DNA from: Rhodoferax sp.
GTDB taxonomy: Bacteria; Pseudomonadota; Gammaproteobacteria; Burkholderiales; Burkholderiaceae_C
Length of the DNA stretch: 38,398 nucleotides
Direction of reading: 5' to 3'
NCBI RefSeq assembly: GCF_025354435.1
Contig: NZ_JANXMU010000080.1
Coordinates: 1-38,398 of the forward strand
A program made the translations under genes and the position numbers. This document shows positions 15,274 to 24,475 of this stretch, piece after piece. The notes under the pieces were generated by a model. That model was not told where the DNA came from and ran no database searches. It was given only the letters and a program-made list of their open reading frames with translations. Position 1 is the stretch's first letter. Every line of letters starts with the position of its first letter.

Positions 15274-17207
15274 ACCAGCTTGAACACCGCTACCGCCTGC
15301 GCCAGCCGCTCGGCCTGGTCGCGCAGGCTTTCCGCGGCAGCGGCGGATTGCTCCACCAGTGCAGCGTTTTGCTGGGTCATTTGGTCCAACTGGCCCACGG
15401 TGCTGTTGACCTGGCCGATACCGTCCGACTGCTCGGCCGCGGCGGCGGTGATTTCGCCGATGGTGTCGCTGACGCGCTTCACCGAGCTGACGATCTCATC
15501 CATGGTGCTGCCTGCGTTCTGCACCAGCCGCGAGCCCGATTCCACCTTGTCTACCGACGCACCGATCAGCGTCTTGATCTCTTTGGCCGCCTCGGCGCTG
15601 CGCTGGGCCAGGCTGCGCACTTCCGATGCCACCACCGCAAAGCCACGCCCCTGTTCGCCCGCGCGGGCGGCTTCCACGGCGGCATTCAACGCCAGGATAT
15701 TGGTCTGGAAGGCAATACCGTCGATCACGCCAATGATGTCGGCAATCTTTTTCGAGCTGTGGTTGATGTCGGTCATGGTGGCCACGACCTCGCCCACTAC
15801 GGCACCGCCGCGCGCCGCCACGGCGGCGGCAGATGCGGCCAGCTGGTTGGCCTGGCGCGCGGCATCGGCCGACTGCTGCACGGTGCTGGTGAGCTGCTCC
15901 ATGCTGCTGGCGGTACGCTGCAGGTTGCTGGCGGTTTGCTCGGTGCGCACGCTCAAATCCTGGTTGCCGCTGGCGATCTCGGCGCTGGCCGTGCCTATGC
16001 TTTCCACGGCGGCGCGCACCTGCGACAGGGCTTGCAGGTAGCGCTGGCGCATGCCTTCCACCTCGTTCACCAGCGCGCCGATTTCGTCCTGGCGCTGGGT
16101 GCTGAAGGCGCGGGTCAGGTCGCCGTGGGCCACAGCGGTCACGGCCACCGTCAGCTCGGCCAGCGGCAGGCTCACGGTGCGCCGCACCAGCACATACAGG
16201 CCCACGCCCAGCAGCACGGTGGTGGCGGCAAGCAGGCTCCAGATCACGGTCATGTTGCGCCAGTACTCGGCCATGGCCTCGCTCTCGGTCACCTCGGCCA
16301 CCAGCCAGTTGCTGCCTGCCGCGGTTTTGCGCATCACCGCCCAGGTGTCGGTGGGCGTGCTGCCCAGCAGGGTGTCGGCCTTGCGCACATAGCCGTCGGG
16401 TGCGGTGGACAGGGCGGTCAGGAACGGTTCCGCCTGGGGGAAGGCTTCCAGCACTTTTTTGCCCTTGGCCGTGGGGTGGATGGCAAATTTGGCATCGGCC
16501 AGCGGGCCGCGTGCGTCCAGAAAATAGATGCCGCCGGTGGCAAAGAACTTGGATTCGGCCACCTGTTTGTCCAGCGCTGCCTGCTGCAGGGTGATGTCGC
16601 TGCCCACAAAAAAGATGCCGATGGTGGCGCCGGCCGCGTCCTTGATGGGCTCGTAGCGCGTCATGTACGGCGTGCCAAACAGCACTGCCGGGCCGGTGTA
16701 GGTTTGCCCGGCCTGGATCAGCGCGTAGGCCGGGTGGCTGCGGTCCAGCACGGTGCCCATGGCGCGTGCGCCGTCCTGCTTTTTCAGCGAGGTGGTGATG
16801 CGCAGATAGTCACCCCCCTTTTTGGCAAACACCGTGGCCACGCCGCCGGTGTCCAGGGTGAACTGGTCTACCGCGCTGAAGTCGTCGTTGACTACTTTGT
16901 CGGCATTGCTCAACTGACCGGTGGCCGGGTCCAGGGTGAGGGTGGGGCCAAAGCTGTTGCGAAAGCTGCGGAACGCGCGCTGTACCAGTTCGCGGTTGAT
17001 GCGGTCGTAGGCATCGGCCACCGCCACCATGCTTTGCACCCGCTCGGTCACGGTGCTGACCAGTTGGGCATGGGTGCTGCGCTGCTCGATCACGCCAATT
17101 GCCACGCCCACGGCCAGCAGCACTGCCGCCAGGCCGACAAAAGACAGCCAGGCCAGCCTGCGGGCGACCAAAGTGCGGGAAACCGGGGCGGTGGGGGAGT
17201 GGTCCAT
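15270..17207 (-). CDS. Methyl-accepting chemotaxis protein with periplasmic Cache domain
   Basis: A 645-residue chemoreceptor. Layout: short cytoplasmic N-terminus, TM1 (about 18-40), a long periplasmic Cache_3-Cache_2-type sensor (about 45-310; motifs [20 protein letters not shown] and [10 protein letters not shown]), TM2 (about 322-343), HAMP (about 345-400) and a signalling domain. The tip signature is [20 protein letters not shown] followed by [20 protein letters not shown]. The C-terminus ends AVAVFKLV with no CheR-binding pentapeptide. An AAGGACG ribosome-binding site precedes the ATG at 17207. It is convergent with clsB and divergent from the phosphatase gene. The ligand is unknown; this Cache type often senses organic acids. 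Confidence 0.93.
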   Translation of the reverse strand: MDHSPTAPVSRTLVARRLAWLSFVGLAAVLLAVGVAIGVIEQRSTHAQLVSTVTERVQSMVAVADAYDRINRELVQRAFRSFRNSFGPTLTLDPATGQLSNADKVVNDDFSAVDQFTLDTGGVATVFAKKGGDYLRITTSLKKQDGARAMGTVLDRSHPAYALIQAGQTYTGPAVLFGTPYMTRYEPIKDAAGATIGIFFVGSDITLQQAALDKQVAESKFFATGGIYFLDARGPLADAKFAIHPTAKGKKVLEAFPQAEPFLTALSTAPDGYVRKADTLLGSTPTDTWAVMRKTAAGSNWLVAEVTESEAMAEYWRNMTVIWSLLAATTVLLGVGLYVLVRRTVSLPLAELTVAVTAVAHGDLTRAFSTQRQDEIGALVNEVEGMRQRYLQALSQVRAAVESIGTASAEIASGNQDLSVRTEQTASNLQRTASSMEQLTSTVQQSADAARQANQLAASAAAVAARGGAVVGEVVATMTDINHSSKKIADIIGVIDGIAFQTNILALNAAVEAARAGEQGRGFAVVASEVRSLAQRSAEAAKEIKTLIGASVDKVESGSRLVQNAGSTMDEIVSSVKRVSDTIGEITAAAAEQSDGIGQVNSTVGQLDQMTQQNAALVEQSAAAAESLRDQAERLAQAVAVFKLV

Positions 17208-17298
17208 GGCGCCGTCCTTGTAAATATTTGTAATGACGTGGAATGGAGCGCATGTTACCCCTCTGCGCAGCCCCGGCAGATTTATCGAATGCTGCAGT

Positions 17299-17350
17299 TT
17301 TTATAGCTGCTCGTGCTGGTTCCATCAGCACGAGAGGCCGATTTTTTATA
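17299..17350. repeat. Short palindromic repeat between chemoreceptor and phosphatase genes
   Basis: TTTTTATAGCTGCTCGTGCTG continues to a second arm CAGCACGAGAGGCCG and an ATTTTTTATAA flank. The stem is CTCGTGCTG (17310-17318) with CAGCACGAG (17326-17334) around a 7-nt loop. It is a typical member of the repeat family, here between divergent genes. The rest of 17208-17436 must hold both promoters; I could not place them. Confidence 0.7.
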
Positions 17351-17436
17351 AATCTGCGGCGGCTGCGTCACAGGCATGACATCTGGCTTTTCCACAGTGC
17401 GGCCACTCCCTTTGATCCACTACCTAAAGACTTGCC

Positions 17437-19038
17437 ATGGACCGCCGCACATTTTTGAATGCCACCACCGCCCTCACGGGCGCTACCGTTGTTGCCCCGC
17501 TGCACAGCTTTGCCCAAGCCCAGCCCGCGGCCCCTGCCATCATCACCCGCGACAACATGCGCCCGCAGATGGCCCAGGGCGTGCAAAGCGGCGATCCCCA
17601 GGCTGACCGTGCCATGGTCTGGACCCGTAGCGACCGCCCGGCCCGCATGTGGGTCGATTGGTCCACCACCGCCAGCTTCGCCAACCCCACCCGCGTGCGC
17701 GGCCTGTACCTGATGGAGGGCAGCGACTTCACCGGCCGCCTGGACCTGGCCAGCCTGCCCGCCGGGCAAGAGATTTTTTACCGCGTGGTGCTGCAAGACC
17801 TGCACAACGAGCGCGTGCTGTCCGAGCCGGTGCGCGGCCACCTGCGCCTGCCTGCCGCGGCGGGCAGCAAAGCGCTGCGCGACGTGCGCTTTACCTGGAG
17901 CGGCGACACTGCTGGGCAAGGCTGGGGCATCAACGAAGCCTGGGGCGGCATGTCGATCTACGAGCAGATGCGCAAGGTCAACCCCGACTTCTTTTTGCAC
18001 AGCGGCGACATCATCTACGCCGACGGCCCCATCAGCGCCCAGGTCACGCTGCCCGACGGCACGCTGTGGAACAACCTCGTCACCGAAGAGGTCAGCAAGG
18101 TGGCCGAAACCTTGAACGACTACCGGGGTCGCCACCGCTACAACCTGCTGGATGCCAACATCCGCCGCATGGCCGCCGACGTGCCGCAGATCTGGCAATG
18201 GGATGACCACGAGGTGACCAACAACTGGTCCGACTCCAAAGACCTGCGTGGTGATGCCCGCTACACCCAGAAAAACATGCCCCTGCTCACCGCCTACGGT
18301 GCCCAGGCTTTCCACGAATACGCACCCCTGCGCCGCACCGCCGATGTAGAGAGCCAGCGCGTCTACCGCTACCTGCCCCAGGGCCCGCTGCTGGACATGT
18401 TTGTGGTGGACATGCGCAGCTACCGCGGCGCCAGCAGTGCCAACCTGCAAACCACCGAAACGGCCGACAGTGCCTTCATGGGCCGCCCGCAGGTGGATTG
18501 GTTGCTGGACGGCCTGAAGCAGTCCAAAGCCGTGTGGAAAGTGATTGCTGCCGACATGCCCATCAGTCTGCACGTGCCCGACGGTAAGGATGCCGAAGGC
18601 CGCGACAAATGGGAGGCCATTGCCAATGGCGACGACGGCCAGCCCCTGGGCCGCGAGATCGAAATCGCCCGCCTGCTGCGCGAGATCAAGCGTGCAGGCA
18701 TCCAGAACGTGGTGTGGCTGACGGCCGACGTGCACTACACCGCCGCCCATTACTTCGACCCCAACAAGGCCCAGTTCAGCGACTTTGCTCCGTTCTGGGA
18801 ATTCGTTTCGGGCCCGCTGAATTCAGGCAGCTTTGGCCCCTGCAAGGTGGACGGCACCTTCGGCATGCAAGTGGCCTACCAGAAAGCCCCGCCGGTGCAG
18901 AACACCGCCCCCAACGGCGGCTTCCAGTTCTTCGGCCAGGTGGACATCGATGCCAAAACCCGCGCCATGACCGTCACGCTGAAAGACCTGACCGGCGCCT
19001 CGCTGTTTGTGAAGATGCTGGAGCCGCAGCAGGCTTAA
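17437..19038 (+). CDS. phoD: PhoD-type alkaline phosphatase/phosphodiesterase, Tat-exported
   Basis: A 533-residue secreted metallophosphatase of the PhoD family that releases phosphate from monoesters or diesters outside the cytoplasm. The N-terminus MDRRTFLNATTALTG is a twin-arginine signal (RRTFL), with a cleavage region near SFAQA. Metal-site motifs are TWSGDTAGQG, FFLHSGDIIYADGP, WQWDDHEVTNNW and WLTADVHYTAAHY, in family order. At 533 residues the length is normal. The start at 17437 matches the Tat motif. No convincing Pho box was found upstream. The 3' end overlaps the convergent DMT transporter gene by 4 nt. Confidence 0.92.
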   Translation: MDRRTFLNATTALTGATVVAPLHSFAQAQPAAPAIITRDNMRPQMAQGVQSGDPQADRAMVWTRSDRPARMWVDWSTTASFANPTRVRGLYLMEGSDFTGRLDLASLPAGQEIFYRVVLQDLHNERVLSEPVRGHLRLPAAAGSKALRDVRFTWSGDTAGQGWGINEAWGGMSIYEQMRKVNPDFFLHSGDIIYADGPISAQVTLPDGTLWNNLVTEEVSKVAETLNDYRGRHRYNLLDANIRRMAADVPQIWQWDDHEVTNNWSDSKDLRGDARYTQKNMPLLTAYGAQAFHEYAPLRRTADVESQRVYRYLPQGPLLDMFVVDMRSYRGASSANLQTTETADSAFMGRPQVDWLLDGLKQSKAVWKVIAADMPISLHVPDGKDAEGRDKWEAIANGDDGQPLGREIEIARLLREIKRAGIQNVVWLTADVHYTAAHYFDPNKAQFSDFAPFWEFVSGPLNSGSFGPCKVDGTFGMQVAYQKAPPVQNTAPNGGFQFFGQVDIDAKTRAMTVTLKDLTGASLFVKMLEPQQA

Positions 19039-19925
19039 CGCTGCCGTACTTCGGCGGCCATCACCACCGCCAGCCCGGCAAGCACACCGCCCAAGCCGAT
19101 CCACGCACCCAGCGTGGTCTGCTCGTGCAGCACGGCCACTGCCAGGCCAAAGGCCACCAGCGGCTCGGCCAGCGCCAGCGTCACCGCCGTGGAGCTGGCC
19201 ACCCAGCGCAGCGCGTAGCTGAACAGCAAATACGCCACCCCGGTGGCCACGACACCCAGGTAGCCGACCACCAGCACATCGGTAGCCGTGGCGCTGAACA
19301 CCCCAGACACCGCCAGCGCCACCGGCACGGCCACCAGTGCCGCCGCGCCAAACACGCACAGCGTCACCGTGGCAGGCGGCGCGGCCCGCACCAGCCCCTG
19401 GTTGAGTACGGCATAGGCCGCGTAGCTCAAACCCGCCGCCAGACACAGCAGCGTGCCGCGCAGACTGACGGCATGGTCAGCCCCGCCGCCCAGCACCATC
19501 AGCATGCCCCCGGCCACCGCCAGTAGCGTGCCCAGCCACCAGGCCGGGCGAGGAGTCTGCCGGGTGAAAAGCCGCTGCAACACGCCCGCCCATACCGGCC
19601 CGCTGCCCAGCGCCACCGCCGTGCCGATGGCCACGCCGTTGGCCTTGACCCCGGCAAAAAACGCCAGGTTGTAGCCCGCCACGCAGATGCCCGCCAGCAG
19701 CACCCGGCCCCAGGGCAGCGACCGCAGATCGCCCGCCCAGCGGCTGCGCGGCACGGTCAAAAGTCCGTAAATGGCGAAGAAGCCCGAGGCCACCACCAGC
19801 CGTAGCGCGCCGATCCAGTAGGCGGACAAATGAGGGGGTTCCAGGCTTTGGGCGGTGCCGGTCGTGCCCCATAAAACGGCGGCGGCCAGCACCATCAGAC
19901 TGCCGAGAAGGGTTTTGTTATGCAT
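19035..19925 (-). CDS. EamA/DMT-family transporter
   Basis: A 296-residue inner-membrane protein with about ten hydrophobic helices in two EamA repeats (first LMVLAAAVLWGTTGTAQSL, second GTLLCLAAGLSYAAYAVLNQ). The typical C-terminal LALAEPLVAFGLAVAVLHEQ segment is present. Members usually export amino acids or small metabolites; the substrate cannot be told. It lies 54 bp downstream of an AraC-type regulator on the same strand, so the two probably form a regulator-exporter unit. It is convergent with, and overlaps by 4 nt, the phoD gene. Confidence 0.9.
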   Translation of the reverse strand: MHNKTLLGSLMVLAAAVLWGTTGTAQSLEPPHLSAYWIGALRLVVASGFFAIYGLLTVPRSRWAGDLRSLPWGRVLLAGICVAGYNLAFFAGVKANGVAIGTAVALGSGPVWAGVLQRLFTRQTPRPAWWLGTLLAVAGGMLMVLGGGADHAVSLRGTLLCLAAGLSYAAYAVLNQGLVRAAPPATVTLCVFGAAALVAVPVALAVSGVFSATATDVLVVGYLGVVATGVAYLLFSYALRWVASSTAVTLALAEPLVAFGLAVAVLHEQTTLGAWIGLGGVLAGLAVVMAAEVRQR

Positions 19926-19979
19926 GCGCCGATGGTGGGGCAGGGCGCGCAGGGAAATGTCGAGAAACTCTCGTACTGC

Positions 19980-20636
19980 TCAGCTGCGCAGGCTCTTGGC
20001 CCCTACACCCTGGTCGCGCTTCAAGGCGTAGGCCAGGGCGCTGGCACTGCGGTAGCCCACCTGCAGCGCGGCGGTGTCCAGCGGCATACCGGTCTGGACC
20101 AGGGCCATCGCCCGCTGCAGCCGCCGGGCCCGCAGATAGCTTTGCGGCGGGCTGCCGGTCAGCTCCAGCAGGCGGGCGTGGAAGCGCTGGGGGCTCAGAT
20201 GGAACAGCGCGGCCATGCGGGCCGTGGTCCAGGGCGCGTGCAGTTCGGCATCCAGCGCGGCATCCAGGGCGGCCAGCGTGATGCTGCGGCGCTGCAAAAT
20301 TTGCGGGGCCTGCAGCAGGTCGGCCAGCGCCAGAGGATGCATCGCCAGATCCCGGCGCAGTGGCGGCACGGCAAAGCGTTTGACCCGGTCCATACCGGCT
20401 TGTGCGGGCGCATCCATCACCCACATGCGGGTGTTGGCCGTGGCCACAAAGCCGTGCGCCACCCCGGCGGGCACGATCACCCCGCAGGCCGTATCGGCAA
20501 AGCTGGCGCGGCCGCCAATCTCCAGCTCCATGCGGCCTTGCAGAGCAAACATGATCTGGGCGTGGTCGTGCGCATGGGCCTGGTGCTCGCCGCTGTAACG
20601 GCGCACGTCCCATTGGGCTTTAAAAAAAGACTCCAT
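19980..20636 (-). CDS. AraC-family transcriptional regulator with N-terminal cupin domain
   Basis: A 218-residue regulator. The N-terminal part is a small cupin sensor ([20 protein letters not shown], then [13 protein letters not shown]), with histidines suited to binding a metal or small ligand. The C-terminal 100 residues are the AraC DNA-binding domain with two helix-turn-helix units ([40 protein letters not shown]). Short for AraC proteins, it belongs to the cupin-AraC subgroup that often controls a neighbouring exporter. Here that is the EamA gene 54 bp downstream on the same strand. The start at 20636 faces the diguanylate cyclase gene. Confidence 0.9.
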   Translation of the reverse strand: MESFFKAQWDVRRYSGEHQAHAHDHAQIMFALQGRMELEIGGRASFADTACGVIVPAGVAHGFVATANTRMWVMDAPAQAGMDRVKRFAVPPLRRDLAMHPLALADLLQAPQILQRRSITLAALDAALDAELHAPWTTARMAALFHLSPQRFHARLLELTGSPPQSYLRARRLQRAMALVQTGMPLDTAALQVGYRSASALAYALKRDQGVGAKSLRS

Positions 20637-20850
20637 AACTAACTATAAACGCAAGTTAAAAGCGGATAAAGCACGGTGCTACGGCATGGTAGGTGTGTAT
20701 TTGTGCCGGTTTTTTGTTATTTTGCTAGACAGTAGAGAAGGCTCCGGTAAAAATCAATTGGTTACAAATCAAGAGGGGGTTGCTGCGACCTGTCGTTACA
20801 GAGGGGTGGAGGGGTTCCTTGGATTTTGTAGTTCCACACAAAAACAAGAT

Positions 20851-22917
20851 ATGACCCGACTATCCGATCCTTTGGAAACCCTTGTCCCATCCACGCCGCT
20901 CCGGCGATTTTCTTGGCGCTGGTGCTGGCAGGCGATGGGCATGCTCAAGGTGCGGATACTGCTGGTGGCGGTGGGGTCGGCCCTGCTGTCGGGTGCGGCA
21001 TCCAGCTACTTCATGGCGCGCGAGAGCGAACAGGTGGTGCGCAGCAGCTTTAGCCAACAGCAGCAGGATTCGGTCTATCTGGTGGCCGATCTGGTGGACA
21101 CCCGGCTGCGGCGCATGCAGTCCAATCTGCGCTTGCTGGCCGCCGACATCCCTTTCGCACAGCTGGCCCACCCGGCAGCCCTGGGGCAGTTGCTGCGCAA
21201 CCACCCGTTGGCGCTGGACCAGTTTTTGGCGGTACAAGTAGTGCAGTCCGACGGCACCGTGCTGGCATCGGCCAGCCAGTCCCCGCAAGATGTGCCCGAC
21301 CCTGGTTTCAGCCACCAGGCAGTGTTCCAAACCACCTTCAGCACCGGGGCTAGCGGCATTACCGAGCCGGTACTGAGCGTGCAGACACGGGAGCCGGTGG
21401 TGGTGGTGACGGTGCCCGTGCGCGGCCCCGACGGCCAGACCGCGGCCGTGCTGGCGGGCGCGGTGTCGCTGCGTTCGGCCGACTTGCTGCCTGCGGCGGT
21501 TTCCACGTTGGGTAATTTTTCGGCCGTGCTGGTCATCTACAGCCGGGCCGGTGTCATCTTGTCGCACCCCGATGCCCAGCACCGCATGCTGCCTGCGGCC
21601 GACGAGCCCGGCCTCGGCGACATGCTGGCGCGGCGGCGGGGGGGTGGATCGGCGGATTTGCCGCACTACCTGGTGGCCACGGCCCAAGTGCCCGCCGCCG
21701 GTTGGACGGTGGCCCGCGTCACCGCCGCCGACTACGCCCTGGCACCGCTGCGCCAGGTGCACGCCCGCTCCTGGCTGGTGGTGCTGGGCATCATGGGCAT
21801 CTGCGCGGCTTTGTCCACACTGCTGATTGCCAACATCACCCGGCCCATCACCCAACTGCGTGACCGGGCGCAGCGGCTGCTGGGCGCGGGGCGTGCCGTG
21901 TCCGAAGACTGGCCCCGGGCCCGCGGCGAGATCGGCCAGTTGGTGCAAGTGTTTCGCCACGTGACGCTAGAGCGCGGCCGGGCCCAGGCGGCCCAAAGCG
22001 CCATGGTCGAGCAGCTGATGGCGATTTTGAAGAACTCGCCGGTGGGCATCGTCATTACCCGCGACAGCCGGTTCGAGCTGGTGGGCAGCCACGCCAACTA
22101 CCTGTTTGGCTACCCCGAAGGCGAGCTGCTGGGGATGGATGCGGGGGTGATTTACCCTTCGCCCGAGGCCTACCTGGCGGTGGGTGAACGCTACCGCGCA
22201 GCCTTCAAAACCCAGGGCTCGTTCGACGGTGACGTGCAAATGCGGCGCAAGGACGGCAGCAGCCTGCTGGTGCGCATGCGGGGCCGTGGCGTGATCGACG
22301 GTGACCCCAGCGCCGGGGTGATCTGGATCCTGAACGACGTGACCGCCGCCCGCGCCCGTATCGACGAGCTGGCCTGGTCGGCCACCCACGACAGCCTCAC
22401 CCAACTGGTCAACCGCCGCGACTTCGAGGCCCGGCTGGCCCATGCGGTAGAGCTGGTCAAGCAGCCACTGTCGCGCCAGACCGACCACCTGGGCTGCTGC
22501 GCCATGTTCATCGACCTGGATTACTTCAAGGCCATCAACGACGCGGCCGGCCATGCGGCGGGCGACGAAGTGCTGCGCCAGATCGCCCGCCTGCTGGAGT
22601 CGCTGGTGCGCCAGAGCGACACCGTGGCCCGCCTGGGCGGCGACGAATTTGCCATCCTGCTACCCGGCTGCACCCTGAAGCGGGCCCAGAAAATCGCCGA
22701 ACAGGTGCGCTCCGGGGTCGACGCGTGGCGCATGGACTGGCGCGAGCACTCGTTCCATCTGGGTGCCAGCATCGGCGTGGTCCAGCTCAACCCCGACCTG
22801 CCCCAGGTCGCCGCCGTGCTGGAAGCCGCCGACAGCGCCTGCTACGAGGCCAAACGCAGCGGCCGCAACCGGGTCGTAACCTATGGCCAACAGCTGGAAG
22901 TGGCGCTGCGCGACTAA
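20851..22917 (+). CDS. Membrane diguanylate cyclase (Cache-HAMP-PAS-GGDEF)
   Basis: A 688-residue c-di-GMP synthase. It has TM1 (about 33-50), a periplasmic Cache sensor (about 55-305), TM2 (about 310-330), HAMP (about 330-385), PAS (about 400-515; ILKNSPVGIVITRDSRFELV) and GGDEF (about 525-685; MFIDLDYFKAINDAAGHAAG, ARLGGDEFAILLPG). RQSD lies five residues before GGDEF and fits the RxxD inhibitory site, so product feedback is likely. No EAL domain is present. The start is uncertain: the ATG at 20851 (MTRLSDPLETL) is preferred over an in-frame ATG at 20686, because the extra 55 residues are unlike family members. An ATG at 20935 is also possible. Confidence 0.92.
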   Translation: MTRLSDPLETLVPSTPLRRFSWRWCWQAMGMLKVRILLVAVGSALLSGAASSYFMARESEQVVRSSFSQQQQDSVYLVADLVDTRLRRMQSNLRLLAADIPFAQLAHPAALGQLLRNHPLALDQFLAVQVVQSDGTVLASASQSPQDVPDPGFSHQAVFQTTFSTGASGITEPVLSVQTREPVVVVTVPVRGPDGQTAAVLAGAVSLRSADLLPAAVSTLGNFSAVLVIYSRAGVILSHPDAQHRMLPAADEPGLGDMLARRRGGGSADLPHYLVATAQVPAAGWTVARVTAADYALAPLRQVHARSWLVVLGIMGICAALSTLLIANITRPITQLRDRAQRLLGAGRAVSEDWPRARGEIGQLVQVFRHVTLERGRAQAAQSAMVEQLMAILKNSPVGIVITRDSRFELVGSHANYLFGYPEGELLGMDAGVIYPSPEAYLAVGERYRAAFKTQGSFDGDVQMRRKDGSSLLVRMRGRGVIDGDPSAGVIWILNDVTAARARIDELAWSATHDSLTQLVNRRDFEARLAHAVELVKQPLSRQTDHLGCCAMFIDLDYFKAINDAAGHAAGDEVLRQIARLLESLVRQSDTVARLGGDEFAILLPGCTLKRAQKIAEQVRSGVDAWRMDWREHSFHLGASIGVVQLNPDLPQVAAVLEAADSACYEAKRSGRNRVVTYGQQLEVALRD

Positions 22918-22935
22918 AAACTGTTTGCTATTATT

Positions 22936-22983
22936 TATATAGCTACTAGCATAGACAGGATATACGCTAGAACTCTATTTTTC
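22936..22983. repeat. Short palindromic repeat in the convergent gap
   Basis: TATATAGCTACTAGCATAGA continues as CAGGATATACGCTAGAACTCTATTTTTC, a degenerate copy of the family. It sits between the convergent diguanylate cyclase and MFS genes, where it could serve both as a weak terminator. Confidence 0.55.
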
Positions 22984-22989
22984 TTAAAC

Positions 22990-24372
22990 TCAGTCTGCTG
23001 AGAGTTCTTCGAGCGCCATGCCGCGCGTTTCGATCCCCATGAAGAACACCAGCGCCGCGGCCACCACAAAACACATCGCGCCCACGGTGAACACGCCGCC
23101 CTGGCCCCAGCTGGGCAGCACCACGCCCACGATGGCGGGGCCCAGCAGCGAACCTACGCGGCCTACCGCCGAGGCAAAGCCCGAACCCGTGGCCCGCACG
23201 CCAGTGGCGTACAGCTCGGGCGTGTAGGTGTACAGCACGGCCCACATGCCGAACAAGAAGAACTGCATGCACAGGCCGGTGGCGATCAGCAGGTTTTCCT
23301 GCCCGCTGAGCGCGCTTTGGCCGTACAAAAACGCCATCAGCCCTCCGCCCAGCAGCGAGGCGATGCAGGTCGGCTTGCGGCCCCATTTCTCGACCAGCCA
23401 GGCGGCTGTCAAAAAGCCCGGAATGCCGCCCAGCGAGATCAGCACCGTGTACAGCACCGACTTGGTCACCGCAAAGCCGCCTTGCTGCAGCAGCGCACCC
23501 AGCCAGGTCGTCAGCCCGTAAAAGCCCAGCAGCGCAAAGAACCACAGGCCCCAGACCATGAGGGTGCGCTGGCGGTGCAGCGGCGACCACAGGGCCATGA
23601 AAGAGTTGGTTTTGCTGGGGGCCGAAGCCTGCGCCAGCGACCAGATGGGCTCCGGCAGGGAGTCCACCTTCAGGCTGGTTTTAACTTTGGCCTCAAACTT
23701 TTGCAAGGTCGCTTCAGCCTCGGCATGCCGCCCCGCGTGCTCCAGCCAGCGTGGCGACTCCGGGATAAAGCGGCGCACCACCAGCAAAAACAGCGCCGGA
23801 ATCGCCAGCACCATGAACACCGTGCGCCAGTTGCTCGATGCCAGCACAAAGTACGAAATCAGCCCCGCGCAAATAAACCCCAGCGGCCAGAACCCGTCCA
23901 TCAGCGCCACGTACTTGCCGCGCGCCTTGGCGGGGATGAATTCGGCCATCAGCGTCTGCGCCACCGGGAACTCCATGCCCATGCCGACCCCCAGCAAAAA
24001 CCGGTAGAAGCCCAGCGTGGTGGCATCCCCCGCTGTGGAGCACAGGTAGCTGGCCACCCCCCACACCACCATGCTCACCTGGAACACCGGCTTGCGGCCA
24101 AACCGGTCCGCCAATAGCCCTGAGCTGGCCGCGCCTAGCACCATACCGACAAAGCTCATGCTGGCCAGCGCGCCCGCCTGGGCCGAGGTGAGGCCAAACT
24201 CGGTCTTGATCGAGCCCAGCACAAAAGTCATCATGCCCAGGTCGATCGAGTCGAAGAAGAAGGCCAGCGCGATGATGAAAAAAATCAGCTTGTGGTAGCC
24301 GCTGACCGGCAGCCGCTCCAGCCGCGCCGCGGCCTGCGGACCCATGGACTTTTTAGATGGTGTGCCCCGCAT
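22990..24372 (-). CDS. MFS transporter (sugar/aromatic-acid-type, possibly purine-related)
   Basis: A 460-residue major facilitator with 12 predicted helices. Motif A is GLLADRFGRKPVF after helix 2, and the second-half equivalent is WLVEKWGRKPT. The VGMGMEFPVAQTLMAEFIPA and PESPRWLEHAGRHAEAE segments place it in the sugar_tr/SV2-like group, with aromatic-acid, nicotinate and related carriers. It lies 104 bp downstream of xdhB on the same strand, and a perfect palindrome sits just before it, so it may be separately regulated. A purine or purine-breakdown substrate is suggested only by position. Start ATG at 24372. Confidence 0.88.
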   Translation of the reverse strand: MRGTPSKKSMGPQAAARLERLPVSGYHKLIFFIIALAFFFDSIDLGMMTFVLGSIKTEFGLTSAQAGALASMSFVGMVLGAASSGLLADRFGRKPVFQVSMVVWGVASYLCSTAGDATTLGFYRFLLGVGMGMEFPVAQTLMAEFIPAKARGKYVALMDGFWPLGFICAGLISYFVLASSNWRTVFMVLAIPALFLLVVRRFIPESPRWLEHAGRHAEAEATLQKFEAKVKTSLKVDSLPEPIWSLAQASAPSKTNSFMALWSPLHRQRTLMVWGLWFFALLGFYGLTTWLGALLQQGGFAVTKSVLYTVLISLGGIPGFLTAAWLVEKWGRKPTCIASLLGGGLMAFLYGQSALSGQENLLIATGLCMQFFLFGMWAVLYTYTPELYATGVRATGSGFASAVGRVGSLLGPAIVGVVLPSWGQGGVFTVGAMCFVVAAALVFFMGIETRGMALEELSAD

Positions 24373-24394
24373 ACCGCTTCTCCCTGTGAAAACT

Positions 24395-24409
24395 ATGAAC
24401 CAGGTTCAT
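24395..24409. promoter_or_regulatory. Perfect palindrome ATGAACC-A-GGTTCAT upstream of MFS gene
   Basis: The 15-bp inverted repeat (7-bp arms, one-base centre) lies 22 bp before the MFS start codon. A second half copy, TGGTTCAC, follows at about 24422-24429. The size and symmetry fit a GntR/TetR/MarR-type operator. The cognate regulator is not in the window. Confidence 0.45.
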
Positions 24410-24475
24410 TGTGGGGAGCGGCTGGTTCACGCCCTGCGCGTGGTACGACACAGGTTTGTATGGATACGACGAGAT

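Noticed and set aside
15348-17306. Long plus-strand frame opposite the chemoreceptor
   Set aside because: It mirrors the codon pattern of the chemoreceptor gene and has no recognisable domain.
17360-17390. Possible Pho box upstream of phoD
   Set aside because: TGTCAT and TGTGAC are present on the minus strand, but the repeat spacing is 9 instead of 11, so it does not fit the consensus.
17368-18750. Minus-strand frame opposite phoD
   Set aside because: Antisense shadow of a clear Tat-exported phosphatase gene.
20637-20850. c-di-GMP riboswitch in the leader of the diguanylate cyclase gene
   Set aside because: The conserved GEMM sequence blocks are not present; the region shows no clear structured element.
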